Positions 23,623-33,937 of a DNA stretch of 64,000 bases are shown in pieces. The notes under the pieces are model-generated. The model was given only the letters and a program-made list of their open reading frames with translations, ran no database searches and had not been told where the DNA came from. Where the stretch lies: assembly GCA_025594325.1 (NCBI GenBank), contig JANHCV010000002.1, positions 2,542,001 to 2,606,000 on the forward strand, read 5' to 3'. This DNA is from Blastocladiella emersonii ATCC 22665. Taxonomy: Eukaryota > Blastocladiomycota > Blastocladiomycetes > Blastocladiales > Blastocladiaceae. A program made the translations under genes and the position numbers. Within the stretch, counting starts at the first letter, position 1, and each line of letters begins with the position of its first letter.

Positions 23623-25104
23623 ATGCAGCTCATCAACGCCCTCCTCGTATTGTCGCTCCTGTGGGCCGGCACTGCGCGTGCCGCCGAAGTCGATCGCCGC
23701 GGTACGCATCGCGTTCGCATTCGCGCACACGCGCGACGCCGGCTGCTCACTAGAACCACGGCCACGACGCGTAGCGCCTGTGCAGTCGGGCGGCATCCCC
23801 GCGCCCGCGTTCTGGACGGGGTCCGAGTACCCGACCGACCCGTCGCTCAAGGGCATCATCAAGGAGAACACATGGACCCCGTTCACGGCGTGCGCGCGGG
23901 ACCCGTACTGGTCGGTCCACCTCGACCACCCCGACGCGGTGGCGCGCGGCGCGACGGTCGACGTGCTCCTCACCTTCTACAACGTCGCCGTCGAGCGCGA
24001 CTCGTTCCACGCCCTGGTGTGGGCCGGCGGCAAGTGGGTCGCCCAGACCGAGGCCGCGAGCCCCGTCAACGACCACTGCGCCCCCATCTACGCGCAGCCG
24101 TCCGAGATCGAGGCGCGGTGCGCCGGCAACCCGAACGTACCCAACCTCTCCGTGACGCTCCCGGCCGGCACCGAGCGCTTCGCGTTCCAGCCCATCACGG
24201 GCAACAAGTGCACGGCGGGCTTCTACCGCTTCCGCATTCCCGCGGCGCCCAAGTTCTGCGCCTCGACCGCCGCCCCCGACTACGTCGTCCCGCGCACCAC
24301 GGCTGGCGACGTTATGAAGGCCGCGCTCCCCGTTGCACAGCTCACGTGCAACCAGATCGGCGCCGATCTCGCCCCCGTCACGTCCAAGAACGCGGCTGAC
24401 GTCGCCAAGGGTACGCGACTCGTGCGCGTGTCGCTCATGCTCGTATGGTTCGTTACTGATCCCCAGACTCCGCATGTAGCCGGCATCGAGTGCATCGGCG
24501 CCAGTAAGCAGGCGCTCATCGCGAGCTGGGACGGCAACTCGTACGACCAGGCCGGTCTGCTACTCACTCTGCCCAGCAAGGCGGGCAAGGTATACCATAT
24601 TCAGCATATCCATCGTGCCGTCCAGTCGGCTAACCTTCACTGGTCCGCGCGTAGCTCCCCTCGGTCAACGCGGCCGACCCGTCGGTCTCGCTGCCGCCCA
24701 TCTGCAAGGTGCGCAAGGCCGCTGAGGTCGAGTACGGCCCGATCACTGGGACCGACTCGCCAATCCGCGTCGTGCGCGTCCTCGACGGCGTTGATGGTGC
24801 CTCGGCCGCCGCCGTGTGCACGCGTCGCGGCTACACGCTCGCCGACCTCAAGACGGGCGACACCTTTACCACGGCGTCGGGCATCACGTACCAGGCGCTC
24901 GGCAGCGGTGGTGCCGCGTGGATCCACTCGTACGACGGCGACGCGTACGCCGGCACCTGTGTCGCCCTCACGGTTGGCGGCTCGGGCACCCAGGCCGGTA
25001 GCGTCACGGTCCCCGCGGGCGGGTGCACGGCCAAACTCGGCGCGGTCGTGTGCCAGACGACGGCGCCCGTGTCGGCTCCCATGCAGCGCCGCAGCGAGCT
25101 TTGA
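23623..25104 (+). CDS. Secreted Cys-containing protein of unknown family (copy B)
   Basis: Four exons (23623-23701, 23754-24410, 24480-24589, 24655-25104) give 431 residues. It begins with a clear signal peptide, MQLINALLVLSLLWAGTARA, followed by EVDRREPRPRR, whose dibasic motifs could be a propeptide site. The N-terminal half (GGIPAPAFWTGSEY to FYRFRIPAAPKFC) and the C-terminal half (CIGASKQALIASW to GGCTAKLGAVVCQT) each carry several cysteines consistent with disulphides. It ends SAPMQRRSEL, like copy A. No catalytic motif or known domain is recognised. The short exon 3 and its introns are at the same positions in both copies, so the duplication post-dates the introns. It is probably an extracellular or cell-surface protein. 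Confidence 0.75.
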
Positions 25105-25411
25105 TTGATCGCGGGGATCCGCTGATGCTGGCCTCGAGCAAGCGCGTTGATGGGCTGGTCGAGTTCTCTGGGCCCGTTTGTCGTGACTCGCAGATATATC
25201 AAAGCAATTGTGGTTCACACGTTCGAGGGAATGCGTCAGCCTCTCAGTGAGTTGCTCGTCCTCATCGCGTGATTCCGAGCTAACCCGTCACAGGCGATCA
25301 GCTCGAGCGCGTTGCGCCACAGTATGGCCTCACGTGCCCGTGTTCGAACTTTTGTTTGCCCGGCTTCCCTCACGGCGCGGAAATCGGCGTTCGCGAAACC
25401 ACTTTTCGATG

Positions 25412-27342
25412 CACACCAAAAACGCACCCAGCCACCGCCGCCGGACCACGGCCGGATTCCGCTGAACCCCGCCACCCCTCAGCGAGGCAAGCCGGATCCC
25501 GCTGTCCGCCCACCCCAGCCGGATCCTCCTGCCGCCCGCCATCCCCCGCTCGCAGGAATCCGCCTCCCCTCCGCCACGGCTGGCCCAACTCACCTCCCTT
25601 CGCTCATGCGCACCCCCTGCCGCCACCTCGCGACTCCCCATGAATACACAGCTCTTGTCTGAACTTATCGCAACGTGGATTTAAAGTCCTTGTGAGCCTG
25701 CCGCCGTCGCGGGGTTGCTGCCCGCTCCCACCCGACGCAGGGCCGTGCTTGCCCACTCCCCCCTCGTTCCCCGCGCTTGGAGCGGTCCCCTCGCGCGTAT
25801 CACATCCCCTTGCGCGCGTCACGGCAGCAGCCAACCACCTCTCCTTGAGCTCGTCCAACGCCGCGACGCGCTTCACGCAGCCGCCCAGTCCGCCCACGCC
25901 CGCGCACGCCCACCTCGGCCCTCGTGCCCGTCGCCGCCTGTCGTGACGCACGCGCTCGTCCTCCTCCGCACGTTGACGCCGGGACTTGTGCTCGCGACGG
26001 CTCGGCGCGCAAGGGCCTCTGCCTCGCGCGATGCAAGCGACGTGCAGTCCGCGTGCAGCCATGTGAGCGATGGCGATCGAAGGTTGGGGCGACCCGGCCC
26101 CTAAAGGCCGGCGCACCGCCGCCCGCCTTCTCGCTCCCTCCGCGCCGCGCTCTGCTGCTGTCCCTCACCCTCACAACCCGCGGTGCCGCCAGCACGCCCC
26201 CGACCCTCTGCTCGACGACAGCACCACGTAACCCGCCACGTCCTTCGATACCGCAGCGCTCGCTGGCCGGCCGCGCGAGGACCATCTCGCCGTCCGTCAC
26301 CTTGTTCGCCCGCGCCATGCGTCGACGCACGTTGACGGCGGCCAGTGTGACCATGGCGCGCTCGGATCCTCCCACGGTGCACGTTGCTCGTGCTCACTCG
26401 AACCGCCGCCGTGTAGTGACGCTCGCCCACATCCCCTCGCGCAGTACACAAGACCCACACGGCCACATCCCGCCAGGTATGTGTGCCGCTCCAACTCGAT
26501 CACGACCGTCCTCGCTCCGCGCCGACTGACTCGACAGCATTGCGACAGCACGGTTCGCCGACCTCAATCAGCTCGCCGCCCCGCTCACTGTTCGACTCTT
26601 GCCAACTCTTCACGCCTCCTCGCCCCATCTCATCGTCGTTAGCCGTACGCCCTCACTCCTTCGCTTTCTCTCGCACAGCTAGCGCCAAGTTCGACGAACC
26701 CGCGCTCCGACCTAACGGTGATCATGTCCGCGTACGTGTGTGCTCCGTCGGTCTTGCCGCTCAGCACAAGTCCCTGGGCCACCTCTCCGCGCGACTCACT
26801 CGGTTTCCTCCTCGCTCGATCTCGACCAAGGCCGTCATCCCGCCCGACCAAGGTGTCGTATCCGCCGCAACAAGCTCCAGGTCGCTCCGCGCATGCTCCC
26901 GCCCAACTCGTCGCCAAGGCCTCGTTCTAACGGCCCGTTCACTTACTGCTCCACCTGTCGACTGGACGCGGCCTGCCGCTCGTCGCGATCCCGTCGGTCT
27001 CCTGTGCCAGTAGCAACTGGCGGACTCGTATATCATTAATAAACTCGCCCACAGCGGCTCTTCATGTCTATCTCATCCGCCTAATATTGAGGGAGCGCGC
27101 TGACTGAAGGGAGCGAACCCGCTTTTATCACGCTGTTTAAGTCAGAGGATTTATGGCGGAGTCCGTTGACGTGAGAAGCCGGATGCAGGGCAGTTTCCGC
27201 CTTCCAGCGGACGGGCGGCGGATTCCGCTGAGGCGCGCTCAGCCCGGATCCGCCTGAGTTTCAGCGGATCCCGGCGGCGGTCCGGTGACCCCTCCGGAAG
27301 GCGGATTCCGCCGGCCATCCTGCTGGGTGCGCTTTTGGTGTG
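25412..27342. repeat. Inverted 21-mers with GGATYCCGCTG repeats bracketing ~1.9 kb
   Basis: CACCAAAAACGCACCCAGC lies within 25412-25432. Its near-exact reverse complement (20 of 21 bases over the full arm, A/G difference) lies at 27322-27342. Next to both arms are repeats of the form CGGATTCCGCTGA or CGGATCCCG (about 25449, 25493, 27208, 27256). This may be the remains of a transposable element with inverted ends; no transposase is recognised and no target duplication was found. Confidence 0.4.
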
Positions 27343-27556
27343 ATGGGGAGATGACCATCAGATTTACCCGGCGCGTGGAACTTGGGGCCACACGTGCGGA
27401 TGGGAGAGAAGCCGCGCCGCGTCCTTGGCCCTTGTTTCCTCCGGGGAACAAGAAAGTTCGAAACGAGGCGCGTCAGGGGTGACGCGGACACGAATAGAGT
27501 GCCGAGCGGCGCGCCGACCTGCTCGCCCTGCCGCCCGCCGACCGAATCCGACGAGA

Positions 27557-27562
27557 TATAAA
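27557..27562 (+). promoter_or_regulatory. TATA box of the subtilase gene
   Basis: TATAAA within GAGATATAAACCGCG, 90 bp before the ATG at 27647, in a GC-rich background where such a motif is unlikely by chance. Confidence 0.55.
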
Positions 27563-27646
27563 CCGCGACGTCCCCTCGCTCGCCACCCTCTCTCGCTCCC
27601 GCATCGACGAGCGCTAGAGACATCATACAGACCCTACTCGCACACG

Positions 27647-28855
27647 ATGCAGATCACGCAACTCGTCGCGACGCTCGCGCTCCTCGTCGCCGCCGTGGCC
27701 CCGGGCTCCCACGCGCTGCCAAAGCTCGCCGCGCGCGAGCCCGTGTCGGTGCAGGACAAGTACATTGTGACGCTCAAGCCGGACGCCGACATCCGCGTGT
27801 TCACGCAGGAGCTGCTCGCCGTCGTCGGGTCGGAGAACAGCCGCGACCCGACCTTCAACGGCGGCCTGAGCGTGGTTTCGGCGATCGGCTACAAGTACGA
27901 CATGGGCCCCGACTTCAAGGGCTACTCGGGCACCTTCTCGAAGGGCGTCATCAACCGGCTCCTCGCCAACCCGAGCGTGGCGGCCATCGAGCCCGACGCC
28001 ATCGTGTACGCCGCGGCATCGCAGTCGCCCGCCGGCTCGTGGGGCCTGACGCGCGTCGGCCAGCGCGACCTCGACCTCTCGGCGGGCTACACGTACCCGG
28101 ACTCGGCGGGCGAGGGCGTCACCAACTACGTCCTTGACACGGGCGTCATGGTGTCGCACCCGGGATTCGAGGGCCGCGCGCGGTTCGGCTACAAGGCGGT
28201 CCGCACTTGGGCCGACGGCGACGTCAACGGGCACGGCACTCACGTCGCGGGCACGATCGCGTCCAAGACGCATGGCGTGGCGCCCAAGTCGATGGTCGTG
28301 TCGGTCAAGGTGCTCGGCGATGACGGCGTCGGCACCAACGCGGCGCTGATCGCCGGCATCAACTGGGTCGCGGGGCAGGCCAAGGCCGCGGGCAAGACGT
28401 CCGTCGCCAACCTGTCGCTGGCCGGTGGCAAGTCGCTGGCCGTGAACGCGGCCGTCAAGGCGCTCGTCGCGTCGGGCGTGGTCACGGTGGTGCCCGCGGG
28501 CAACTCGAACCAGGACGCGTGCCGCCAGTCGCCGTCCTCGGAGCCGTCGGCCGTGACGGTCGCGTCGTCGGCCAACACGGACGCGCTGTCGCCCTTCTCC
28601 AACTACGGCAGCAAGTGCGTCGACATCATCGCGCCGGGCAGCGCCATCACGTCGCTGTGGAACAAAGGCGGCACCAACACCATCTCGGGCACGTCCATGG
28701 CTGCGGCGCACGTCGCGGGCGCCGCCAGTCTTGTGCTCGGCGCCAACCCCGCGCTGTCCGTGGCCAACGTCGTGGCGCAGCTGATCAACAACGCTACGCC
28801 CAACAAGATCACCCTCAACAAGACTTCCCCGAATAAGCTCGTCTACGTCAACTGA
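27647..28855 (+). CDS. Proteinase K-like subtilisin (S8 family) with I9 propeptide, secreted
   Basis: Intronless, 402 residues. There is a signal peptide (1-~23, MQITQLVATLALLVAAVAPG), then an inhibitor-I9 propeptide (~38-122: DKYIVTLKPDADI, GYSGTFSKGVINRLLANPSV, IEPDAIV). The mature protease follows. The catalytic triad is visible as D164 in YVLDTGV, H196 in NGHGTHVAGT and S350 in SGTSMAAAHVAG, with the oxyanion-hole N286 in VPAGNSN. The last motif has AAH where most family members have ATPH or SPH. The length fits fungal alkaline or proteinase K-type enzymes. It probably degrades extracellular protein for nutrition or host invasion. The start is set by the signal peptide and the TATA box 90 bp upstream. 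The lack of introns contrasts with most neighbours. Confidence 0.93.
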   Translation: MQITQLVATLALLVAAVAPGSHALPKLAAREPVSVQDKYIVTLKPDADIRVFTQELLAVVGSENSRDPTFNGGLSVVSAIGYKYDMGPDFKGYSGTFSKGVINRLLANPSVAAIEPDAIVYAAASQSPAGSWGLTRVGQRDLDLSAGYTYPDSAGEGVTNYVLDTGVMVSHPGFEGRARFGYKAVRTWADGDVNGHGTHVAGTIASKTHGVAPKSMVVSVKVLGDDGVGTNAALIAGINWVAGQAKAAGKTSVANLSLAGGKSLAVNAAVKALVASGVVTVVPAGNSNQDACRQSPSSEPSAVTVASSANTDALSPFSNYGSKCVDIIAPGSAITSLWNKGGTNTISGTSMAAAHVAGAASLVLGANPALSVANVVAQLINNATPNKITLNKTSPNKLVYVN

Positions 28856-29512
28856 GACGGCGGCACAAGGTCTTCTGTGCTTCGCACAGCGAGCCATTCG
28901 CTTCTCCGGTGGTCGACCTCGCGCATATCCCGCTTTACCTCTCCGTTCTTGAGTCCCTTATTCACCCCATATCACTCAACATGAACATACCTCTTGCTGT
29001 TGCAACCGCTTGCTTTCACTCGCCGCTCGCGACTCAGGCTGAGTTGAAGGGCCGCCATGTCGTGCATCGTTTGATGTAATCGTTGCGGGGTTGCTGACTG
29101 GTAGCGCTAGCATACATAAGTTAAAGAATTAAACGTTGCACCCGAGGGGTTCGAGCGAATTGTGTGCGCGGGCAGCCGTCGTGTAACAAACACCCCGCGG
29201 CGAAGCGAGCGAGGGCGCTGGTCTCGTCACGCTCGCAGCGACAGTAGTCGAGTACACCTCGAAGTTGGTGCTCTGCATTTAATCTACCTGCGACGTAACC
29301 TAGCACCGCGATGCGTCGCCCGCGAGACATCTGCGAGGGACGCGTCGATCAAACACGTGACACGTGAGACACGACGCGGCGAGGTGGCCTCGGCGCTCGG
29401 CGCTTGGCGCTCCATTTATCCCACGATCCCTCTGGCGGGCAAGATGCATCAATCTCAGCTTCCCCTCACAGCTTACAAGGATAGACAATAAACGGGTATA
29501 GAATAATCGTGG
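28856..29512. other. Intergenic region
   Basis: Less GC-rich than its surroundings; no gene seen. It lies between the convergent ends of the subtilase and the zinc-binding protein gene. Confidence 0.4.
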
Positions 29513-30659
29513 TCAGTTAAACGAGAGCGGCACGCCCGACCAGGACGCCAGCTCCTCGGGACAATGCCCGAATTCGGGACCAGGCGCACCGTCCGCGACG
29601 TGGACGAGCGCACTCAGATCAAATGTGCACGCCAGCGCCGGATTCGACAAAGGCGCCGTGCTCGCAGCAGCCAGCGAAGAAGCAAAACACGTCAGCGAAG
29701 CGAGCGCGCTTGCGGAACAGTGAAAGAGCGGATCGCTGGCAGTCACCGCTGCAGCGACGTGTTCCACAGCGACGGGTTCCCTCGCCGCCGGCGGGGTCGC
29801 GACAGTCGTCGAAGCACCGGGTAGCGGCTCTTCCGCCAGTTTCCCAACCTGCGGTACTCGCTTCGGGCGGCGGGAAATCTCGCTCATGAGCAGCGACACG
29901 AGCTCGTGCTTGGGGACGGACTCGAGCGCGCGACTTCTGAGCGAGACGACGGAGCTGAGGATCCACCTCACAAAGAGGAGGCACCGCTCGTCGTCACGCT
30001 CGATCCCACTAAGAAGAGTGGCGCGGCACTTGGCGCTGTCGGCAAGGTGGGCGCGAGCGCGGTGGCTGCCCGAGCGAGCGGTTCAGTCAGTGAGCGAGGC
30101 TGCAACGAGGCGAGCGTATCAAGCAGATCGTACGCCTTGCTGAACATTTTGCTCTTGCAGCCGAGTCCCGACGAGGCCGAATCAGCGGCACGGTTCGGGC
30201 ACTCGTGAGCGTTGCGGAGAATGTAGTGCGCGGTGCCGAGGTGCTCGATCAGCTGCTCGGTGCGGTCCTGAAGCCCTCCCCTACGCAGCAGCGCGGTGAG
30301 CACGGATTCACGGTCAGGCGAAGTTCGGAAGAGATCGGGCCGTACTTGGGCCTCACGGTGCAGGCTACGAAGCGGCCACATAGCGGGCAGGCGTGTCCGA
30401 CGCGCGCGCCGCGAGGGCCACTCGGGTTGCCCTCAACGCGGTACAAAATGGGTTCACGGATGAAGTTGAGAGCCACTTCGAGATCGCTGCAGCTGATGAG
30501 CTCGGCAACGTGCTCGCGGGAGTGGCCTTGTCCGAGCAGGTGCTGTATGTGCGCGTCCGTGAAGAGCTCCGGGTTGAGGTGCTTGATCAGGGGCGGCTCC
30601 GCCCTGGCCTCCGCCCTTGCCTCTGCCTCAGGCGTAGTTTCCAGTTGCATGGGTTCCAT
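29513..30659 (-). CDS. Probable zinc-binding protein, family unknown
   Basis: Exon 1 (30659-30346) starts MEPMQLETTPEAEARAEARA. It contains LFTDAHIQHLLGQGHSREHV, then CPLCGRFVAC, and joins through a 65-bp intron (30281-30345, GTACGG..TAG) to GGLQDRTEQLIEHLGTAHYI followed by LRNAHECPNRA. The CPLC pair and the later His/Cys set (H..H...H.C) look like a single zinc finger split by the intron. The rest is Ala/Leu-rich. A further segment (ORF 29971-29513, SVVSLRSRALESVPKHELVS) may be a third exon, but I could not fix the splice near 29970-30030. No function is assigned. Confidence is moderate for exons 1-2 and low for the 3' end. Confidence 0.45.
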
Positions 30660-31028
30660 GGTGGTTCATGAATCACTCGATGGCGGGAGGGATCGAAGGC
30701 GCGAGCGGATCGGCGACCTGCGGCCAGCGGGTCGCCACCGCAGCGAACCGCGGCCTTGAACGGCGAGCGCTCTGACCGGACTCCGACGCCACAGCACGTG
30801 AGCAGGCGAAATGAATTTCTCTTTTTTTTTTTTCCGCTGTTCTACCGGCTCCCTGCACGCCGAGCTCGAGGATCACGGCTCGCATCAATTGAGTCGTGCC
30901 GAGGATTTTCCTGCATCCGGGGCTCGACCCGGAGAAGAACCACGCACACAAATGGCGCCTACTTAAGCCGACTGGTCCCTGGCGGCGAACGGTTCCTGTC
31001 CCTGCATCACGACCCCACGTAACCTGCA
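30660..31028. other. Divergent promoter region of zinc-binding protein gene and MFS gene
   Basis: It separates two head-to-head start codons. It contains a T-rich run at ~30820-30833 and CTACTTAAGCC near 30958; no canonical TATA box. Confidence 0.4.
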
Positions 31029-32600
31029 ATGACTATCATCGCCTCCCCTCCTACCGCGGCTTCGGGAGCTTCGCGACCAAGCGACGCGCCTCGCATGGCC
31101 GCGCTGGACCGCCTCCGCCATCACCCATGGTCAATCGTCCTCTTCGCCACGTTTACCGTTTTCGTCGACATGGTCGTGTACTCGGCCGCGATCCCGATCC
31201 TCCCCGAGATCGTGTCCAAGGACCTCGGCCTCACGTCGACGCACACGGGCGTGCTCGTCGGCATCTACGGTACGCGTCGCTTGGCTAGCTCTCGCGCGCG
31301 GTCACGACTCACCGCGCCCGCACTGCACGCGTAGCCGCTGGTCTCTTGATCTTCACGCCCATCTTCGGGTACTGGTCCGACTGGCTCGGCACGCGCAAGA
31401 CCCCCGTGATCATGTCGCTCATCGCGCTTTGCGTGACGTCGGCCTTGTACCTCGTCGCGACCGAGTACTGGCACTACCTGCTCGTTCGCGTCGTGCAGGG
31501 CATCGCCGCCGCGGGCAACACGACCGTCAGCTTCGCGCTCGCCGGCGACGTGTTTCCGCAGTCGCAGCTCGGCGCGGCCATGGGCGTGACGTTCACGGGC
31601 TTCAGCCTGGGCAGCATGGTCGGCCCGACCATCGGCGGGCTGCTCTACGACGGCGTCGGCCACCGCGCGCCCTTTGTCTTCTTCATGTCGCTGACGGCGC
31701 TCAACCTGCTGTTGCGCTTCGTGATCGACGAGACCCCTGCTTGCAGCTACAAGCGCGCCATCACGGCTGCCGGCGGCGCGTCCATGGACGCGACTGAAGT
31801 CACGTCAGCGCCGCAGTCGTCGACGTCGCCCGTGTCCCTGCTGACGCTGCTCAAGGCGCGCCCGATCTGGCTCAACACGCTCGCCGTCCTGGTGCTCGGC
31901 ACCGTCATCAGCGGCCTCGAACCCATTCTCCCGCCCTTCCTCACCGCGCTGCACGGCACCTCGGTCGCCGCCAACGGTCTCTTCTTCCTCGCGCTTTCGG
32001 TTCCCGGTCTCGTTACTGGCCCGATCGGTACGCCCCTTCCCCACTCGACGACTCCAACGCGGAGCTTTCTCCCATGGCTCACTCCGAGTCTTGTGAAATG
32101 TAGCGGGCCACCTGTGCGACCGGTTCGGCTCGCGGCCCGTGATTCTGTTCGGGATCATCGCCGTCATTGCGGCGGCGCCCCTGATCGGCCTGCGCGTGAA
32201 CATGGCCGTCACGATCCTCACGCTGCTCCTCCTCGGCGCCGTGACCCCGATCTCCATGACGCCGCCGCTGCCCGAGATGGGCGGGTACGTTGACGTCACC
32301 CACCCGGGATCGAGCGGCCAGGTCTACGCCATCTTCAACATGGCGTACGCGTCGTCGCTCTTCGTCGGCCCCGTCGTTTCTGGCGCGCTGTACGAGGCGC
32401 TCGGCATGGCCGGCTGCATGGGCTTGTTCTCCGGGCTCACCGCGGTCGTCGGTATTCTCTACGCTGTCCTCGATCCCTCGCGCGGGAACCGGATGGAGGC
32501 CGACGACGCGAAGAAGGACGCGGCGGGCGCGGAGGAGGCACAGATCTCCGCCGAGGCGATCTCGTTTGAGGCCTACTTTGCCGCGCACTACCGCTCATAG
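31029..32600 (+). CDS. MFS transporter, DHA1/vesicular-amine-transporter-like
   Basis: Three exons (31029-31269, 31335-32027, 32104-32600) give 476 residues. The protein has a hydrophobic pattern typical of twelve membrane helices. TM1 is ATFTVFVDMVVYSAAIPILP. MFS motif A between TM2 and TM3 is GYWSDWLGTRKTP, and a motif A-like repeat at the start of the second half is GHLCDRFGSRPV. RVVQGIAAAGNTT matches motif B, and GFSLGSMVGPTIGGLLYD matches motif C of the antiporter (DHA) group. The sequence resembles fungal drug:H+ antiporters and animal VMAT-like proteins. Substrate cannot be told from sequence. The N-terminus before ALDRLRHHPW is short and cytosolic. Both introns use GTACGC donors. Confidence 0.88.
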
Positions 32601-33937
32601 AAGCAGTGCGTCCGATGGATCGTAATACAACAGAACTGTCTCTGGCCTTACCGACGTCCGCCACTACTCGCGCTCTTCTTTCCCGAATCCAAGAAGGGCT
32701 CGCTAAAGAACGCGTTCCGGTCGCAGCGCATCGCGAGCCGCGAGACGCGTTGCGAAATGGCGTGAGGGTCACGCCGAGCGGCGCCGCGCCACTTTCAGCT
32801 CGAAACACGATCCCGGCAGCCGCTCCACCTCGGCTCCCCCAACGATCGCGCAATGCATTCGAATGAACATTCTGCTTGCATAGACTTGCTGCAATGAGTC
32901 GCCCCGAGTCGCAAGCTTGGTCCTGCTGCCGGCCGTGCTCTCAAGACTTCCATTGCGCCAGCGTCTTGGTAATCCATGAGACGTCCGCCGCTCGTGCATG
33001 CTATTGAATGGATGCCACACGGAAATCATCGCGTGTACTCAGAAATAACTGAAACCGAAGCGCACGATGTATGAATCTGCCACGTATACATCCGTAAGCT
33101 GCGTTACCGAGAGCATCGACAGAATGGACGACAGGGCGGCAAAATGATTCTCCCAGATTGCGAAACCTTCGAGCTCACCACATGTTAAAAGCGGCTCGGT
33201 CGAGGCCTCAGTCCCGCGAGTACTTTAGGTGCGTGCCGATCGGGAGGTTGCGCCTGGACACGTCGCGATGCTTGGGTGGTAATGAGTCGGGTGATCTTGG
33301 CCCTCGCGCTGGAAGCGAGAGAGCCTCAGCTCGCATCTCAAATCGCGCGTCGTTGGGCGACAAGCGGTGGCGACTTGGTTCTTATCAACCGACCACAAGA
33401 GGGGCGTGAGCGAGTGCATCCGTCTGATTCGCCACCAGACGCTGCAGATAGCGAGCGACCCCCTCGAGGAACAAGCGGGAAGGCGGAGGCCGGGGAACGG
33501 GTGCCTGTGAAGCTGACCTGCGGGTTGCGCGACCTTTTGTTGTCCGGCTCGGACCGCACGCCACGGAACCTTACGGTCGGGCTATTTTTTGGCCGCAGCT
33601 CCGCAGCTGGAGTCGGGGGAGACGCGTCGCGCCACACTCGGAAGACGCGTTGCGCCACATCTGGCTCGCCGCCTCAGTCATCAGGGGGAGCCGACTCGGC
33701 CTCGATCTGGACATGGCAAGTCCGGATTCCGCGGCGACAGTCGGGTGATTCCAAGTCGTCGAACAGGGCTGATAGGTGTGACAGGGACCTGTCGGTCCCG
33801 CCTGCTCAGTCATCACCTCGCTTCGCCCCGCCCGGATAGTCCAGTAAGGAAGTTGAAACCGAAATGATTCGTTATTACACAGACCAAGATGATGAATACA
33901 GATAATATACAATGCGCGACATCTTCCTCTCTTCTCT
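32601..33937. other. Convergent 3' intergenic region with dispersed motif copies
   Basis: No gene recognised between the MFS stop and the stop of the RRM gene. Two adjacent copies of the dispersed GACGCGTYGCGCCACA motif lie at 33621-33636 and 33644-33659. ORFs here are short and lack domains. Confidence 0.45.

Larger units (their letters stand above)
25105..27646. other. Gene-poor stretch with repeats, ending in the subtilase promoter
   Basis: About 2.5 kb without a supportable gene. Several ORFs of 100-200 codons exist on both strands, but they overlap, are Arg/Ser/Pro-rich and show no domain. Repeated GGATTCCGCTG-like motifs and a pair of inverted 21-mers bracket most of it (separate entry). 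A copy of the dispersed GCGTTGCGCCACA motif lies near 25308-25321. Confidence 0.5.

Noticed and set aside
25604-26529. ORFs of 170-200 codons on both strands in the gene-poor block
   Set aside because: They overlap each other in several frames, are Arg/Pro/Ala-rich and show no recognisable motif.
28134-28836. ORFs in other frames across the subtilase gene
   Set aside because: They are frame shadows of a gene with an intact catalytic triad.
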